DNA of 6,113 nt, from positions 1-6,113 of the forward strand of contig JAGAAH010000177.1 in the NCBI GenBank assembly GCA_017615375.1, given 5' to 3'. The position numbers and the translations under genes were made by a program. Source of the DNA: Lachnospiraceae bacterium (GTDB lineage Bacteria; Bacillota; Clostridia; Lachnospirales; Lachnospiraceae). The notes under the pieces are model-generated. The model saw nothing but the letters and a program-made list of their open reading frames with translations. It did no database searches and was not told the DNA's origin. Shown piece after piece: positions 4,999 through 6,113 of the stretch (positions are counted from its first letter, which is position 1; each line of letters starts with the position of its first letter).

Positions 4999-6113
4999 AT
5001 TTCTCTACTATACTTTCAAGATATCTGATAGACTCGGCACGAAGGGCCGCTAAAGCCTCCATTGCTCCGTCAAAATTAATCTCTTCATCTATCGTAATGC
5101 CGTCATTAACATTACGTACGGGCTCTAAGATTCTTCTGTTAATATTAAGTGCGGTAAGAAGATCGTAAACCCTATTATTAAATCCTCCCTTTGTCGTAAG
5201 CTCCGAGAGGAACTGCTTTCTATATATGATTGAGAATACCGTTCCGTGGAAGGAATTCGTAATTACATACTCTGCATCATGTATAAGCGTAAGGAATTCA
5301 TTCGGTGTAACGGCATGAAGTATATCTACTCCCGGCTCGCGAAGGTCCATCTTAACACGATTGTGAAGATGAACTATCTTAAGATTCTTCTCTTTCGCAA
5401 GCTCCTTCGCATACGATACCATATGATTTTCCGGATGAACCGAATAGATAAATATATACTTCTCTTTGATTACTCTGTTCTTATTAACGAGTTCTTCCCA
5501 CTTATCAGGTGTAAGAAGAAGCGTAGGATCGATGTCGCAGTGTACGTCATCTCGCCCCGTAAGCTCTTTTACATAATCCGCAGCGCTTTTTTCACGAAGC
5601 GAAATCTTATCGAACTTACGAATTGCATCAACGTCCTCTTTCTTAAGCTTATAAGTTCCGAGCGATACCGCATAGGAATTTTTCATCTTGGAATCATTAA
5701 TCTTATCAAGAAGGTAATTTCTGTCGTTACCGCTTATATCCATGTTCCATACCTGGTCGGAGCCTGTGATAATCTCATCAAAATCAGCTTCCATCTTAGC
5801 TTCGTCGCCCTTATTATATGGCTTTGAAAGCTCCAAGTAGCGTTCCTCAAACTTGCGGAACATTTCTGTCTTTTTCTTTACATACGGTACGCCTTTCAAG
5901 GTATACTTCCAGCTTCTTAACTTTTTCTTATTAAGTCCCCATAAAAGTCTGTAGGCTTTTTCCACGAAAGGACACCTGTAATCTATAACCTTGGTATCCA
6001 TTCCGTAATCTCTAAGCGCTTCCTGCAAACCGTACGCCTGTAAAAGCGCCCCGTAATTAATTGCACGATGAAATGTAAGAATACCTATGGTTTTTCTTTT
6101 CCTGTTAGCCGGC
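4997..6113 (-). CDS. Polysaccharide pyruvyl transferase family protein (5' end cut by window)
   Basis: Members transfer a pyruvyl group from phosphoenolpyruvate to a sugar as a ketal, or act as related glycan-modifying transferases, at the cytoplasmic side during surface polysaccharide synthesis. The visible 371 residues show the family's start, GILTFHRAINYGALLQ (about 10-25), with ...VIDYR shortly after; the central EIITGSDQVWN (about 113-123); CDIDPTLLL (about 192-200); and near the C-terminus YVITNSFHGTVFSI (about 282-295), whose His is the conserved active-site region residue. The open frame runs off the window with no stop and no ATG, and the sequence before the first strand is only a few basic residues (PANRKRKT), so the true start is probably just outside. 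A TTG at 6028 would delete the first strand and helix and is not the start. It is the first visible gene of the operon and ends 12 bases before the MenD-like gene. Confidence 0.92.
   Translation of the reverse strand, partial: PANRKRKTIGILTFHRAINYGALLQAYGLQEALRDYGMDTKVIDYRCPFVEKAYRLLWGLNKKKLRSWKYTLKGVPYVKKKTEMFRKFEERYLELSKPYNKGDEAKMEADFDEIITGSDQVWNMDISGNDRNYLLDKINDSKMKNSYAVSLGTYKLKKEDVDAIRKFDKISLREKSAADYVKELTGRDDVHCDIDPTLLLTPDKWEELVNKNRVIKEKYIFIYSVHPENHMVSYAKELAKEKNLKIVHLHNRVKMDLREPGVDILHAVTPNEFLTLIHDAEYVITNSFHGTVFSIIYRKQFLSELTTKGGFNNRVYDLLTALNINRRILEPVRNVNDGITIDEEINFDGAMEALAALRAESIRYLESIVEK

Noticed and set aside
5246..5827. A 193-codon plus-strand open frame
   Set aside because: It is antisense to the pyruvyl transferase, whose conserved motifs prove the other strand is coding; the product is an Ile/Arg/Lys-rich string without domain character.

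Overview
The window looks like a piece of a low-to-mid GC (about 40% by eye) Firmicutes chromosome, most likely a gut-type clostridium of the Lachnospiraceae. The reasons are the AGGAGG-type ribosome binding sites, the form of the HU protein, a PEGA-type lipoprotein and a clostridial-style glycan gene set. This assignment is an inference from sequence style, not from a search. All six genes lie on the minus strand, so they are transcribed from high to low coordinates.

Layout in transcription order. (1) A polysaccharide pyruvyl transferase (6113 to 4997), cut at its 5' end by the window edge. (2) A 580-residue thiamine-diphosphate enzyme of the MenD type (4984 to 3242). (3) An aldo/keto reductase with an intact catalytic tetrad (3260 to 2412). 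(4) A 250-residue protein with one N-terminal membrane anchor and a possible degenerate SGNH/DltD-like fold (2401 to 1649). (5) A secreted lipoprotein with one clear and one probable PEGA domain (1615 to 515). (6) After a 253-bp spacer, a separate gene for the nucleoid protein HU (261 to 1), which lacks only its last few codons.

Genes 1 to 4 are packed as a translationally coupled operon: gaps of 12 and 10 bases, one 19-base overlap, and two ribosome binding sites that overlap the preceding stop codon. The lipoprotein follows after 33 bases and may belong to the same transcript. The set suggests a cell-surface glycan pathway: a ThDP enzyme making or breaking a C-C bond next to a keto acid, a reductase for a carbonyl, a pyruvyl/ketal transferase and a membrane-tethered protein. 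No menaquinone genes are visible, and several residues that bind substrate in true MenD are changed, so the ThDP enzyme probably has another substrate. This four-gene cassette is the best candidate here for an undescribed system.

The HU gene has its own near-consensus promoter (TTGACA, 17 bp, TATAAA). It is preceded by four A/T tracts spaced about 11 bp apart, which predict intrinsically curved DNA, and its transcript should begin with a small GAAA-tetraloop hairpin. Two dyads lie further upstream, between the operon end and the promoter. No tRNA, rRNA, CRISPR array, insertion sequence or riboswitch was recognised.
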